Shown here piece by piece: positions 23,537-38,219 of a stretch of DNA of 64,000 nt (position 1 is its first letter; each line of letters starts with the position of its first letter). The notes under the pieces were generated by a model that had not been told where the DNA came from, searched no databases, and saw nothing but the letters and a program-made list of their open reading frames with translations. The stretch is from Varroa destructor (Eukaryota; Arthropoda; Arachnida; Mesostigmata; Varroidae), in the NCBI RefSeq assembly GCF_002443255.2, contig NW_019211455.1, positions 50,861,471 through 50,925,470 of the forward strand, written 5' to 3'. The translations under genes were made by a program, and so were the position numbers.

Positions 23537-26500
23537 ACCGGACGGGGCGTCATTGTCTGCCCTACTATTGTACTGCTAACAAGATAATAGCCCCTTGCAG
23601 GATCTTCTTTCGCTGCTGGCGTGGTGAGGTCATCTCGACCGTCGCACGGCGCGGCCAGCAGTACAGAATAAAGTGCACTAAATAAACTAGTGTGCCCCTA
23701 CTACAAATACGACCCTTAGCGACGTAATCCTCCCAGACGCATCGGCGCTGTGGAAGCAGATTGTCATAAAGAAAGGTAAGCACCGGTGCTGCTATTGTAG
23801 CCCTTTCCGCAGAGTGAAGAGGGCCCGCATAGTGGTGGCGACACATAATCAGCATAAAACAATTACCCATTGAATAGCTACTATGTCGGCAAGAAGCAGA
23901 TACCGTCAGTTGGAACGAGGCAGCTCCGAGGCAGGATGGTTGTCAATCGCATGCTTCATCCACTGAAACCCATTACTGAAATTGGGCTTTGACAACACAG
24001 ATGATCTCGATCACAGCCGTAACTACTAGCAGGATCGCTATAGAAATCTATTTGCATGCGTAAAAGCATCAATGTCCGCTGGAGATCAAAGAGGTAAGTA
24101 TGAATGAAGTCAAATGATAGTCAGATAAAAGATCGTTTTGTCGACAGGATCGACGGCATCTTGACGCTTCTGAGTTCTTGACTATTGTGCCAGATCTCCG
24201 TTTGCTGCTTGCTTCAGGCTGGGAGACCAACCGTACAAAGCGATAAAGGCGTGTGCTTGCCTCTGTGTATATCGTCTATGAAAGCAGCGACGTATTACAT
24301 AGAGCTGAGGGCTAGGCTGGTTGGTCTTAACAAATACGAGTACAGCGAGCAAATTAAGCAGTATAGAAGGCATTGTCGGGTGACAGATTTCGTAATAAAA
24401 CTAGGGGTGATTAAAGAGTGAAGCAACATAGCGTCAATCTAACGGATGACAGGGCTGATTGGGCACTGCTTTACATGTTTCTTGAAATTTTACGCGTGCT
24501 CATTTCAACATTTTGTACGTTTTTTTGGCCCTAGATAGGAAAGTGGTAAAAAGTGGTTTGCCGCAGTTGCTGTGACGTAATTGACGTCGTCGCTGCAATT
24601 GAGCGAAGCAAGGTGACAATAGACAGCTTTTGCATTACAGGATACGGCTTTCGTATTACTTCTTATAGTAATGTAGTTTATCATTCTGTACGTAAAAGTC
24701 GCGTAGCCGTGTGCATTGCATGTACCGTGTTGCGCTATGTCGTATGTATGCCTCTACACGCTTCTACATGTCTGTGTACCGGGGCGGAAGGTCAAGGGAT
24801 AAAATAAGGAAGGTAAACTTTGCAGGAAACAGCCAGCGGCAACCGTAACAATATAACGCCTATTTCTGTCGATTTACGACGTCTCGACGTCGATAATGGG
24901 CGTTTGATGCTAGGTTGAAAAACAGCCAAGTGAATTGTACGTCGTTTGACGGATTCGCTACCATGTTGCTTTTGCGATAGCCACTTGTGTAAATGTTAAT
25001 GGTGCCAATTGCAATAGAAATGCTGCAACCAGTAGAACAGTGAACAATATCGGCTGGTCGTAGCCATACAAACAACTAGACGATTTGCCTGCGCAGACGA
25101 CGCTGCCTTATACTCACGACGCCGTCACTCGTTTTAGCCCAATACGACAGAGAATCGTCGACGTATTGCGTCATCTCATGCCACAATGGCGTCATCGTTT
25201 AGTAAGACCAATCATAGTCGTACCACTAGCGCAATGAAGATTGTGATCAGTACAAAGCGGAAGATAATGGTTTTCGAAATTTCAAGAACAACAGGCACAC
25301 TCTTAGATTAATGATTTGCATCAACATCCAGCGTGAAATTTTATGGACAAAACAAACGTATACGCCCTGTACGCTGTAATAGTACAGCCATGCATAGGTT
25401 AATGTAAACCTAGATTACTAAGTCGATGCCATTGCAAACTCATCTACCCATATGCATTCTCCCACGTTGCCACGTTAGCGTTCTTTGATGATGACCCAAG
25501 TCTCCTTTAGAAAAATCATATTGATTATGTTGTCCTGAAGCTAAGTTTCGGCTAAAAATACTATAGACGTTAGGTTTCCACTTATCCATACGTACGATAA
25601 GGTGCTTAGTGAACCTGTCTCTCCCCGCATTTTTCCAGTATGCGTTTGTTGGGCATCGACTTGAATTAGCTTACAAAATTTATATAACTTCACAAACGTA
25701 ATTTTGTGAAGCTGTCCTGGTCAGACTTTGTCCATCTTATATACCTACAACAGTGTGACGCCCATGAATAACAAAGAACATTCAAGGCAAAAAACCCTAA
25801 GCGTATCAACGGCTCTGGCCTAGAAGTTCTCAACGCTGAAGGCGGAAGCCATCATTTGTCGGCGGCTTCGACAATCCCATTGTGGTTACCCATTACGCTT
25901 CTTTTCCTATTAGTACTCGTGGCGAGTCGCTGTAAATGGGTTTTACATCGATTCTTTTTTTTTTTGTTTCAGTGAGAATCAATTCGTATAAAAGGAATTG
26001 TTCCAGCTTTTGCCGTCCAACTGTCACTCACTGTCACAATAATACAAACGCAAAAAGAACATCATTGCCAAGGGAAAGTCACTTTGTCTATTATCGGCGA
26101 TGTCCTTTGAATGATATCAAGATGCCTAACTCATTTATTTTTGCACCAGATTCATAGATCCTTTTATACATACATATTTATGCGCATATTTTCCAGACAA
26201 GCGATATGCTTTGTAGCGGCATGTGTTTAAACCCTTACTATTAGATACGCATTCCGTGCCGTTTCAGAACACTAGGTTTGAGCCAGTCTTCGGTCATCGT
26301 GCAGTAACCTGGCATCATTTTGATATTTATATCCACAACGATGACGTCGCCTCACTGCTGTATGTCCGTCGTACAAACTGAGTCAAAAGTGCCCGTAAAG
26401 GATCACCGATCATTCGAGAAGGACCGAATTGAGTCCTCCTAAAAATATCGCAGCCACCACGTCTACCGCTAGAACAATGGCGTTTAACAAAAGCTTTTAT

Positions 26501-27648
26501 TCCTACTGACTTTGCCTCCACTTCAATGGTGGCTTCGCGCATCAACTTTGGGCGGCGCAGGCATTGTTTCCCTTGCGGCGGACGGTCGTGCGCCCTATAC
26601 GCCCATCAGTTTTCCATTCCTTCAAAACGACTGCTATCGTTAAAACAGTATCAGGTGGCGGCACTCCTCGAGGACTCTCGTCAATCGCTAAAAGTAGTTA
26701 GTCGTATCGACTAGATGAGCCAACATGGATATTTGTAAGGAGCGGGGGAATATCTTCCATTCCACAATCGTCTCGCGCATTTGTATAGGGTTTGTGCGCA
26801 CGCAGGTGTGCTGCAAATGGCATTATCCAGAATGATTTTTCCCATGACGGCGGAGCTATTTAAATGTGCACGATGCTAACGATCACGTAAAAACGAAAAG
26901 ACAAACGTCATATTCAAAAAAATCTCATTGGACCTTTACAGATAGAACGCTAACAAATGTATCAGCTTTCTTTTGACAGTGCCTCCGGTGGCTTTGCTTT
27001 GAATCGTCTATACGAATTAACGCGAATCTACGTTGATCACGGCCATTTTTTTTATCGATGCGTCCTCTATATTAAGGGCGTTGGAAAAACTCTTTCTTTC
27101 AATCTTTCTGCACAAACACCGATTTGCCTTCACCTAAGCCTTTCAAGGATCTCGATGAGGACGAAAAATAAATGTACATATACAAGAGAGACATTGATTG
27201 TGGAATCCAAAAAGATCTATGATGCCAATAGTGCTCTAGGCACAGCTTGATATATCATAGATCAACGCCGCCCGCAAATACTACTCGCGATGGTATGCCT
27301 CTGTCCCGATAAGAGCACTCGCAAAAGTGCCTGTCGTACTATCCCCATTTGTAATGTGATTGATATCAGACAAGGTGCCGGTTCTGCGAGTATTACTTTG
27401 TCTTTATTGCATTTATTTGTAGGATGACAAATTAAAAAATTAATGTACAGGCAATGCTACCTGCACCATCAAAGTCACGTGCGTTTCCGAGTCGTCCCTG
27501 TAACTACTGCTTCAAATGTACAAATTATTACTAGTGCATATGTGTATATACGTACATATATATGAGAGATAACACAAATCCAGACTAAGATGTTGGGTGT
27601 TTTTCGTGAAGCACATCGTCATTGCAAAAATCGTTCCCAAATAAAAAG

Positions 27649-27664
27649 AAAAAAAATTTTTTTT
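27649..27664. repeat. A8T8 palindrome
   Basis: Eight A followed by eight T, a perfect 16-bp palindrome. Such rigid tracts disfavour nucleosomes, but no promoter is visible beside it. Confidence 0.9.
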
Positions 27665-30175
27665 GAACAGTATTTCGGATTGTACTGCTGGTTCCAAAAA
27701 ATACTTCGCTGAAAAGCCTAGAAAGATATAGCCACCATTTCCGTCGACTTCTACCAGACAGAGAGAAAGAAGCAAGTCACTGGAGAAAAAAACACTAATC
27801 CAGTGGCGTCAGCCATCATTCCAAAATCAAGGTCCTTCAACTCTCCTTTAGGCTTCCATTTCTTGCTTCCCTTACCCCTGCCTATATCGTATCATAGACA
27901 AGAAAATCCTGCCATAACAAGTGACATATCGGCCAATTTTACCTTTCTCCGTAGCAATGAATATGTGTATTCATATATATATATAAAACAACTAAGTCGA
28001 GAAGCGAGTCACGGTGGTGAACGGTGTGAAAAGCACAATTCGTAAAATTACAGAGACACACAAATATGTAATAAAACATATAATAGCAGGTTAAAAAATT
28101 GATATTTGGCAATAGCGCCATGTTGAATACGAAATACGCGCGTGTGGCCGTGATCGATTCACTTAGAAGATCTCCGTATGGGCTCACATTTTTAACGCTA
28201 TGAGCCCCATAAGACTTCAGTGACGCTATCGCTGGGTGCATTGATACCGTCTAACAATTCTAACGAGAGCGACAGCTACGAGCATGAAAACAGCACAGGA
28301 GAAAATCGTTGGAAATCGTAATGCAACGAACATGTCTGTTGGCAAGCGACGGTCTCGATCAGCGACCGGATAGGCATCGCCAGCAAACCGACAGTGACCG
28401 TCAACGGCGTATTTCGTCAAAGAACAGAAAAGTACATATACTTATTACTGCCGTTGTGTCACAGGCACTATGATCGACCGTTTTCACTATTGTTTCATTG
28501 ATCTTCGAAGACTTCATATACTGTTGCAAGTAGTCCTGCCAGCGGTAGAAAACTTCGTTTGGCTGGGGGCCAGTCGGCATATATCGTAACTGGCTGTATA
28601 ACTATTCGTCGCCGAGTTGATTTTTAGGGTCTTATCTTGAAGTTGGTAATTGTTTATACTTGAAACTGAAAGCGCGGGTGGAAGGATTATTCGCTATACA
28701 ATCAGGTGCTCATAGTCAAGGGTAATTTTTTTTTCTCAACAAAATCCAGTTGTTTCAAAGGCACCAGCCAGCATACGGAATCAAACAAAACGAAGCCTGC
28801 AAGGAAGCGTCCCTCACAGGAACAGGATTAGAACACGTACGATGTCGAAAGCATGTATTTCAAAAAGTGGAGAATACAGAACAAGCAATGCACCTTTTCA
28901 ACTTCCGATTTCTCTCGTCCACAGTTCATGACCAACCCTATCGAAGCTGGAAACAGTGATCTGATCAGAGGGGGCAGTCTTTTGATGAATCTAATAATGC
29001 CTGTAAATACTCGGTGAGGCAGCATAGAACTGCACATTACCGTATTTTGGGTTTTTGAGATGAGACACTTTTAGCTGCATCGATTACCGTCGTCAGTTAG
29101 ACTGTGGTTCTTATCTAGAGATCTTTGAACCCTTATTTCGGATTTTATAAAATATGAGCTTCCTTATTACAGGAAAACCCTCATTTAATAGTTCAACGCA
29201 AACCGGTTATGTATCTACCATTAGAACGTCAAGCTCAGTTTCAGAGGTCCTCGCTAATGTTACAAACGGTCGTCGCACTTTCATATTCATTCACTACCAC
29301 GGTAGCAGAGAGCTTGCCTTGTACCACTACCCGTCGCGTAAAGCCGTCGTTCGCTCCGCCCGTTAACCGGATTACTGTGTTTTTAAACTCGAGCACACAC
29401 CTACATACAAACAGCACAATGAAACCCTAGACCATGCCTTTGGTGTAAGTCCAACACCACGACGACGGAACTGGGGATGAACGAGGATATTGATTGGAAA
29501 AATCGTTACTGCATCAGCAGCAAATGGGCGAAAAAAAAAATAACAAATGCGATGACCTTTGCAGACGTGTAACAGCTACGTTGCGCTGGGCAGCAAAGGA
29601 TACAAGAAGTCCCAATTATCTGAAATTGTTCACGATACATGTTTTCCACAGTGGTTGTGGTGCTAATGCAGTGATAAAAAAACGGCACTGTATTCACCGG
29701 ACAATACCGGACGATCACAGCGTAGGCTCTTCTCAAAAATGAACAAAATGCTCGAGGCCTCTCAATTGCCAACGGTTAACATTCGATACCAGCGGTAACT
29801 TTACCATATAGGAATCATCAGTAAATGGAAAACTGCGGTTCCGAGACAATAAAACAACATGCTCCCATCTGCTCGGCTTTGTACAATTAAAGCAGCAGCT
29901 CTCAACAAGGTAGTTGTTTTTTATCTTTTTAGTCAGAAAATGACATGATTTATATTGTTGTGCTTTCTTGTTGTGACAAGAATTATGAGTCGCTTCTAAA
30001 GGTGATATCATAGTCCATTGTAATGCCCAACCACAAGTAGTTTCTCGTAAGCATTTTCCCTTTGCTCTTTTCTACGATGTTATGGCGCAGACGTTTGTTA
30101 CACTGATCTCGCAAATGCCCTGTCTCTCTCACTCCCTCTTTTCAATGGCCGTCGTCGTCGCTGCCTTCACGCCTG

Positions 30176-30349
30176 ATGGGCATGTGCAAGGAAGACACTT
30201 GCACACTCATGAATAGCTCACTGCCCATGCGTTGTTTCGATTTTTGCGGCCGGTATCGCCGTCAGGCACTCCAGCAGACGGCTGGCTCCCAGCAGGAAAC
30301 AAAGTCTGTCTACGCTAAGATTCGAATTCAGAATACAACGTCTCCCTAA
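30176..30349 (+). other. exon-like open frame, 57 codons, overlapped by a second frame
   Basis: Stop-free from 30107 with an ATG at 30176, ending at TAA 30347-30349. The C-terminal part is Gln/Thr/Ser-rich (containing RQALQQTAGSQQETK). A second plus-strand frame is open from 30213 to 30620 over much of the same DNA, and the base pair of signals CAG at 30264 and AAG/GTGAGC at 30416 could bound an exon. Two open phases cannot both be the gene here, so coding potential is ambiguous. No family recognised. Confidence 0.12.
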
Positions 30350-30629
30350 AATTAGCAGACAAATATGTTACCCAATAAGCCATTGCAAGCAGCCCTTTCT
30401 CGCAAACAATAGAAAGGTGAGCATCCTCGACGGCAATCGGCTCAGCTATGTAAGCGGTCCTCATTTTCACAATCATGGACGATCAGTTCTGCTGAAAAAG
30501 CTTGACGAACATCTCCGAGCCGATCAGAGCATCGCCGCAACGGTGATTCACGTGGCAATAGGCGTTTCTTGTAGTCTCTCGACTACGATTTCCTGTGCTG
30601 CTTACTTCTTTGCTCTATAATCTTGTATC

Positions 30630-33600
30630 TTAAACCTGAAGGCTATCCATCGTGCGACCACAACTCCTAACGGCTTGGTATGGACAGAACCACCCGAACA
30701 TTATCGACGAGTGGTCACGGCTGGCAGACGGTGAACGTGATACGGATGCCCCAATGACTCCGTCGGCCTATTCGGTCACTCGAGGCAGCTTGTTTGGAGC
30801 TGTTGGCCTTTGCTCTTTTCATTGACTGAATGTCATAGACGTTGTAGTCGCCCATGCGTCCAGGGAAATGATTCACACAGTGCCGACTCCTAAACAGCCG
30901 AAATAAGGTCCTGGCTAGGCGTTTTGACCATAGTTCCGCATCGTTCTTTTTTCATCAGTACCAGCACCACCAAACCACGCATGCACTCACACATGTCATG
31001 GCCTTACACTTGCTAGCGCGGCCTCGCACAACATCCCGCAGCCACAGGCTGCCCTTTTAGTGTGTGTATGGCCGGCAAGCTAGCGCTCAAGACTCGCACT
31101 GCCTTTACTCCTAGCGGTCCCCAAAGGAACGAGAGTAAGAAGCCTTTATGAGCGGTCGACATCTCCAAACGTTTGCCTGCTGACTATCCGGCTGCTACGA
31201 TCCAGGGTCTGAGGCCCCTCTATCCTTACTTTTCCAGTAGAACCCCTTCTCCTTTTTTCAACGCACCTCTGCATTACTCGATTGGTTGCGTTGTCGAAAT
31301 GGAATGCTACTACTACTTCTACTACTGGCATCCATTTATGACTTCGGCCATCGCCGGCGGATATCCCGTTTGACCTAGCAAACCAGAGGCCAACGTTTGG
31401 GGGCTTGTTCAGTAAATGCAGACGGTCTACATTTTACCGCTCAGTTATCCTATCCACTAACCCCGTCAACGGTAGAGCAGCATACACACGTTCCCAGCGA
31501 GTGTATTTTCCCCCTGATGTTCGGTACCCGCTTTACCGATAGTGAGTAGGTGTTTGCTCGTACGGAGCAGTTGGTTTCGACTGTTTTCAGTGACGACGCA
31601 ACCTTGCTGTCTAGGGCGATTCGAATGGTTTAAATGGTGTGAGTCTGTTCGTTGGTCCGTGTCGCTTAGGCCATCGAACGTTAACGACTTTTACTGAAAT
31701 AGCAGCGCAAGGCTTGCACGGTCATTTCCGTGCGATTCGTCCGGCTAAAGCGGGTTGAACTGGAAATAAGTTTATACGTTGTGTACTCACTACTATAACC
31801 TGCAGCATACGTTCATGAAATACGTAGAAATAATAGTGTCAAATCTAGAGAATCAGGTCAGAAAATGACAGACGTCCCATGGTGACATGTCTAATTTGCA
31901 AGCAGCAGGTGATTGTATTCTAATATAACAATAGCGTCTCACCTACTATGCCTAATTTGACGCATGCGCTAGATCATTGCGTATCCAAAAACAGGGGCTT
32001 TTCTTCATCAAGCCATCCTCCATTACGTTTGCAATCAAATGAATCAACTTTTATTAATTGTAATGTTAGGTCCTAGTAGCTAATGTCTACATTGCCTGAC
32101 CACCATTACACGAGTATGGCACACCTCGTCGTTTGAAGCGTGCCAGGCCGTAGCAGCTCGCAGTTCTCGTCGCCACAAGCATCTTTACGTACCAATAAAC
32201 CTGTTTAATTTCATCATGTCTAGAACATCTGTCAGACACGGTCACGTGGCAAGAAATGTGATGGAACACAGCTTCCGCAGCGCACAATATGAGCCGTCGC
32301 TAAACTGTGTCTACGGCCCTCGATGAAGCACTACCGGTCATCAAAAATTCTTTACTTCGACCGCAATCGGCTTTTTATTGATACGTAGCAATCAACCTAA
32401 AATTGGGTCAAGGAGCGACTATCCTCAAAGCACAATCTATTGATCTTCTGCCACTTCACTTAGCGCTAAACCCGTATCGTACACATGGCAACCCGCTAGA
32501 GTATGTACTTATATGGAATCGCACGATGAATGTAATAGAATAGGCTTTCTTATTCCTCTAGGTATAGAGGGTGCGTAGTAGCAAGAACGCATCTGGTTAT
32601 GCGACAGAGATTGTCTCGTCATCATTGCTTATAAATGTACATATATAGATAGCAGTGTCTGTAGAATTGTGGGTCTCGTTTGCACGGAGGATGAATGATG
32701 GCCGAACGGAGACACTGAGCTTATCTGTCCTTCCCTCGACACTCAAGCGTAAAGGTGCCATCGCATCGTTCGGCTGGTTGTATAAATAAACATGACAGTA
32801 GACAGAGCAGAGGATAGTTGCAGCGCGTTCATGTTCAGCTCAAACGAGCCATAATGATTCGAATCCAACCGGGTCTATTCGAAGCTCGGCCACTCTTAAA
32901 ATAGACGCGCACAGAGAGAAGTGACCTTTTACGACATGAACATGAAGCATTTCATCGAGGACTCTCTTTCTCTCACTGCCTAACCTCATATACGTATATA
33001 TACTCTGTGAGCATAGAGGCTTTACCTGTCCCAGTGTAATCGAATCTATTAATAACCTTCCATTTGTATCGTACGTTAATGGTCTCAAGCTTTGCAGTCA
33101 TCTCGCTCTGAGGGACCAGTCTGCATTCGTGACACGATTATGTAGCTCTATTAAAGTATCTCCGCAGAAAGGACTGTGCAGCTGACGTTCGGCTGGCCTG
33201 TTATCTACCAAAGCACTGATGATAGACACACAAAAGTTAGATAACTGATTCAAATATGTGTACTGTGTTTGTACAGATTTACATGAAAAAAAAAGGCAAT
33301 TTCATTTTACTAAGGCCTTAATAATATATAAGAGAAAAAAAAAAACTAAATTATGGCCCTGAACGCTCGATATATCAAGGGTAAATAGAAACTTACCTAA
33401 CGGGTTAGGTTTAAGCATTTCGTTCCATGATGAAGTCTGTAGATAATGCTGCGAATCATTCGTGACTCGCCGCAGCAACGCTGGTCCATCGCAGAAATGG
33501 TAATAATGCCATTCCCGCTCCTGGCATAAAGAGGCCGTAGTGAAGCTTCCTAATTTTATGATATTATAACGACATTATTGCATTTCTGTTTACGGTCTGT

Positions 33601-36600
33601 GTGGAAATAAAGCGAGCTTCTCTTTAAAATGTCACAGACTTTTGTCGTCTTTTTTCTTCTTCAAACAGAAGCGACAGTCGGATGATTTGGCGGCGATATT
33701 ACTTCCACGAAGCATTAATAAACGGCGAAGCGGGACGACGATTCCACGTATGTACGCCGGCCTATCTGATGCTATAGTTGTTTGAATGTCTTTGCTCATC
33801 TACTAAAGAGAGCGGTGAATCAGAGTCATTGACTGTGAATAAGAAAGGGTAAAAAGGAACGATTGAATCTCTCTGACGGGAACGCTGCCCAAGCTTGATC
33901 CCGGCCCATTTTATTGTACTAGGACTAATCCGCTTACGGGCAAGGTCGGCCCACCACTGAGGGCGATCTGAAGTGGTCAGATGCGCTCTTCACTAATGGT
34001 GTACCAGGCTTCTCTGTTCGCTCGTCATCCGACGCTCATCGAAGGCAGTGACACCTGCAGCACAACAACTAGTACGCTGGCTCTACTGCTCGCGGTTAGG
34101 ACGACTGGTCCTTTTTATTGCCCGCGTTGGCCTATTGACACAAGTGCTGTGTCTTCCACCGAATGAATTCACATGTGTGCTACATTAGGACGAATGGCGA
34201 AACGATGGGGGTGGTCGGTGTTAACGCTACTGCGGCGATCCTTAGAGTCGGCCTAATCAAAGACTGAACTATGACTGTTCAACACGGACAAATTGAGCCA
34301 TCATCATGAAACCATGTCCAGGCAGAGTTGAATGACTTGTTATTGCTCCAGTGTCTCTACAATGGTAAACTATAAGGATAACAATAACGAAGAAGGAACC
34401 GCTAGCGTAAGCTCATTGATGTCCAATACATTATAATGTAACAATGAATAATAATGCACTACTGTCAAAAGACAAATTCGCCCTTAACGAGGGCAATATC
34501 GAACACAATGCCATTATTATCCAATCGGACGAGAACAACAACGTAACACATAGAAGCAAGCAGAGTGGGTGCTCTTGTAGCTATTATTGCTACCGGCGCC
34601 GCTTGCAAAGCTCGCAACGATCGATCGACAGACAGGAAGGCCCATTCCACAGACCCAGATTCGATGGCGGCGATCCGCCATAGCAGGCTGCATGCGGCAG
34701 AAACAGCTGGGCATGATGTTACATTACCTAAACGCGTTCAATTTCACAGCTGGTCTAGTACTTGATTATGTTTTGTTGGATTTGTGGCAAAAAAAAAAAA
34801 TGGATTTTGCTACATTTATTGATGCTCTCGTTTCCATTGTTATCGTTACATCATGTGCTATCTATCAATCTATGTATGGTGACGATCATCAGAATTATGG
34901 CTTGTGCCGTGCACTTCGTGACCCGGCTAATCGAGTGCGTCAACGGACTGGGTAATTGATGAAAAGCCGGCAACCGTGGATAGAATGGTGGCGCTTTGTG
35001 CTAGAAGTACCCTTGTTTATTTTTCTTTTTTCATACACTTGTCCCAGCATTGTGACGATTTGTAGACGCCCACATGCCTACCATTCATATTCCCATCTAT
35101 CATTTCTCTATCTACGGCTTTACGTAGTAACTCGATAGAGGAGTAGTCTTGCCCACCAGTTGTTCTTTTTAGGGCGTGCAAAGCCCCGCAATCATACGAA
35201 TTTGAATCAGGGAAATGAGCTGGCTGAAAGCAACGTTGAATACATAGGAAGTAATGGCGATATGAGGTCTGTCGTATAGTAACCAGACTGCGCGCTTTTG
35301 ACTGCCGTGCTAATGGTTCATAAAAGGTATGAGACGGCGGGCTGTATGCATTATTTCCTTTTTGGCGAATATCTCGTGGTGATAGATGGCTTTGACGTCG
35401 GTTGCAGCTATTGCCATCATCATACACCCGAATATACTCAACATTATTACAGATCTTCCATCATCTGGACGATTCCCTTGTCTTTCACCTAGGTCTTACT
35501 CTGGCTGGTGATCGAGATTAAGTCATGCCTCGCCTCTAGCAATCTTATAGACATGGTGTACTTTTTTTAATTATTTCTTTTGATTTATTTATCTATTATT
35601 TTTGATCATTTGATTTCTGACTGGATCAGGATCGGTTCATTCTTTTACTCAGTTTCTGTCTTCTCAGTACTTGAATCATAACTGTATAACACGTTACATG
35701 TAAATTATCGGCTTTAGACAACAGATTCGAAATCCTGCTTCTGCGCAAAGCCTCTTCGATTGCGGCAATGCGTTTTTGTCGTTCGGGTCCCAGCATCTGG
35801 GCACCTCTTCGCTGCTATTCAATACTCCAGTTTTCGTTACTGAAACGTTATACCATTTGACTATTGTACCCTTTGCCTAATGCCTTCTCCGATCCTTGCA
35901 ACTTTATCGAAGAAAAGTTTGATTTTTTAGACTAGTAAGGTGTTTTTCCATCTAAACTCATTTCTCTTGGAATAAATTCAACTGTTATTCACAAGTTCCT
36001 AGAGGCTGGAGGGACGTGTAGTTCAAAAATAGCTATTGACTTAATAACATCATTTTCTTACTTTTTTTTACATCTATTTGACCTTTCCGGCTATCCTAGT
36101 CCCGATATCTGGGCAATTTATGATGTTCTTGCAGACGAATAGAGAGAAGATGAGAGATATTTGCTCAGTGCGACCGTTGTCGTCAGCCAACTGCTTAAGC
36201 AACTGCAAGAGGACTAAAAGGAAGCATATAGACGAATCTCCGCTCAGATCATTCTTCTTGTGCCTGATGTTTACCATAAGCCTAATTGGCAATCGTTTGG
36301 AGACCTACGTGGGAATATCTGTACCACAGCTAATATACAAGAATGTTATAGACGAAAAATTAGTCCTCTCCGTCCTTACGGCTGCTGCTGCCAGCGATAC
36401 TTCCCCTATTACCTTTACCTATCGCTACAATCACTATAATAGATTTGTTATAATGTATCATATACCATTAACATATGGCTGATGTTCAGTGCGGCGGGCA
36501 TGCCACGAAGTTCTAACATGACATTTAGACTTTGCCGTTCGGAAGCTGTCATAGGCAAATTGCAACACCGCAGGTTGAGGTCGGGAACTCCAGACAAGGA

Positions 36601-37510
36601 TAAAAAATATGGCCTAGCTAAGGAGCACTAACAAAATATCTTCAATCACATGCTTAAAACGATGCGACCGTGCCAATATAATCTAGAGAACAATTAGCAA
36701 GTGTATAAACTAGCTTGAAACTCTGTAGGAGAAACCTACCTAAAACAGTGTTGTACCACGAACAATAATAATAATAAACAATAGCTTATACTTTGCAACA
36801 TTAAGCCTAAGTCATTGCCTTCTGGCTTGCCAGTTTAGGCTTCGATTAGTTCGTGAGCAGTACACAACAGACTATGCGAAGGCCGAGAACAGACATGACG
36901 TGTTAAATTATGACAAGAAATACTATTCGCTGCCTGGCAGACTAAGAGATCTAGAAGTGACTACACGAAAGTAAACAAACAGTTTTTCCCACAAAATTAG
37001 AGAAGGGACGGTTCTTGCCTGTTAATAATCCGCGGCAAACCTAAGCCTGTCGCTGACGATAGGACACTCAAAGCTAATACACGTCGGAGGTCGTTCATTA
37101 AATTAAATGAAGACTAAGATCCCCATCGAATCCTATCAACTTCGGCGGTACTCCGACGATCGTTAATCTTCTCATCTTCATCGAAGGGGATAGCATTTAC
37201 CGTTTCGTTCAGACGAGCAGAAAACTGCACTGCCAATTAACGTTCGTCGTATTTTATAGTTGTCACTTATCCATAGTTTATGCAACCAAACGGCTTCTAC
37301 ATCACGCCTGTACATTTTTTTCGAAGAAAACGCGCTTTTTTTAAAACCGTGCTTATAATAGGCAATGGAGAATGTTGGTTACGGCCGATGGGAGAATTCC
37401 TCAATTGAACGCTTTCGTTAGACTACTAAATTATGGTACTTTGGAGCTTGAACTAACATGTGGCGCTTACGCCTGTGCTACTGGTTCACTGGCAATATGC
37501 TAACATCTGT
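30630..37510. other. no gene seen
   Basis: Mixed sequence with homopolymer A runs (near 33284, 33336 and 34790) and short frames only. I see no element or RNA gene. Confidence 0.5.
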
Positions 37511-37519
37511 TTTTAATTT

Positions 37520-37537
37520 CAGCAGCAGCAGCAGCAG
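37520..37537. repeat. (CAG)6 trinucleotide repeat
   Basis: Six CAG units directly after TTTTTAATTT. The pyrimidine-then-CAG arrangement resembles a repeated 3' splice site, but no open frame of note follows. Confidence 0.85.
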
Positions 37538-37813
37538 TAGGAAAGAACAAAAAAATCCAATCTAAACCGTCGGTAAATGTCCGTCAAATAATGTGAAGCT
37601 CTTCCGATCATCCTTTCTCAACTACTACGTAGACGTTACTCACGTTGTTATAAGTGCATAGAAAATGAGAGGCCCAGGGCGACGCAAGCTCTCATTTTTT
37701 GTTTGGTTCACAAAGATTTAGACGCGTCGCAAATACTGGTTCTCAGTACTATCAAGAGACTCGTAGGCGCGTAAAGACTTGAGCGTCATTCGTCGTCGAG
37801 TGGAAAAAAATGA

Positions 37814-38209
37814 GCTGAAGGAAAGACAGGACTGAAGCTTACTGTCGCCGTCAGAAACGTATTCTTATTGTCAACGACAATAAATACACTTGCTACATTG
37901 CTGTTGTCCGCTAAGCCGAGAGCGCTAGCAAATAGTCGGACCATTAAGAGATATCGCCAAGATTTTTTGATTAAGCGGTGGTGCCAACGGACCTCACAAC
38001 CCAGTCTTCTTCGTGAGGGACACCTTGTTGAACTTGTTGGCCGTCTGTGGTACATAAATGCGCGCAGACTGACAACAGTTTCGCATGATGGGTCAGAGTA
38101 CAATCACTGGGATTCTGAATCGATAATCCCAAAGCCAGAAAGATGTTATCATTTTAAGACAAGCATCGCTGGGTATATTCGAATTGCCACCGTACTGGAC
38201 GCCACCTGA
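37814..38209 (+). other. exon-like open frame, 131 codons, unrecognised
   Basis: Stop-free from 37814 to TGA at 38207-38209. There is no ATG near the start, so it would have to be an exon. The translation is evenly mixed, with a basic segment (RTIKRYRQDFLIKRWC) and a Trp/His/Tyr-containing C-terminal half. The minus strand is also open over 37786-38103, so strand is not settled. The length is within chance expectation and nothing is recognised. Confidence 0.13.
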
Positions 38210-38219
38210 CCTTTTTACC

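Larger units (their letters stand above)
22470..30100. other. no gene seen
   Basis: Holds the GAGC repeat at 23516, the A8T8 palindrome at 27649-27664 and TA-rich patches near 27.5 and 27.97 kb. Frames are short on both strands, with no recognisable product. Confidence 0.5.

Noticed and set aside
16434..24350. Identical 15-mer ACGAGTACAGCGAGC at 16434 and 24336
   Set aside because: A few identical 15-mers are expected by chance in 64 kb, and the flanks do not match.
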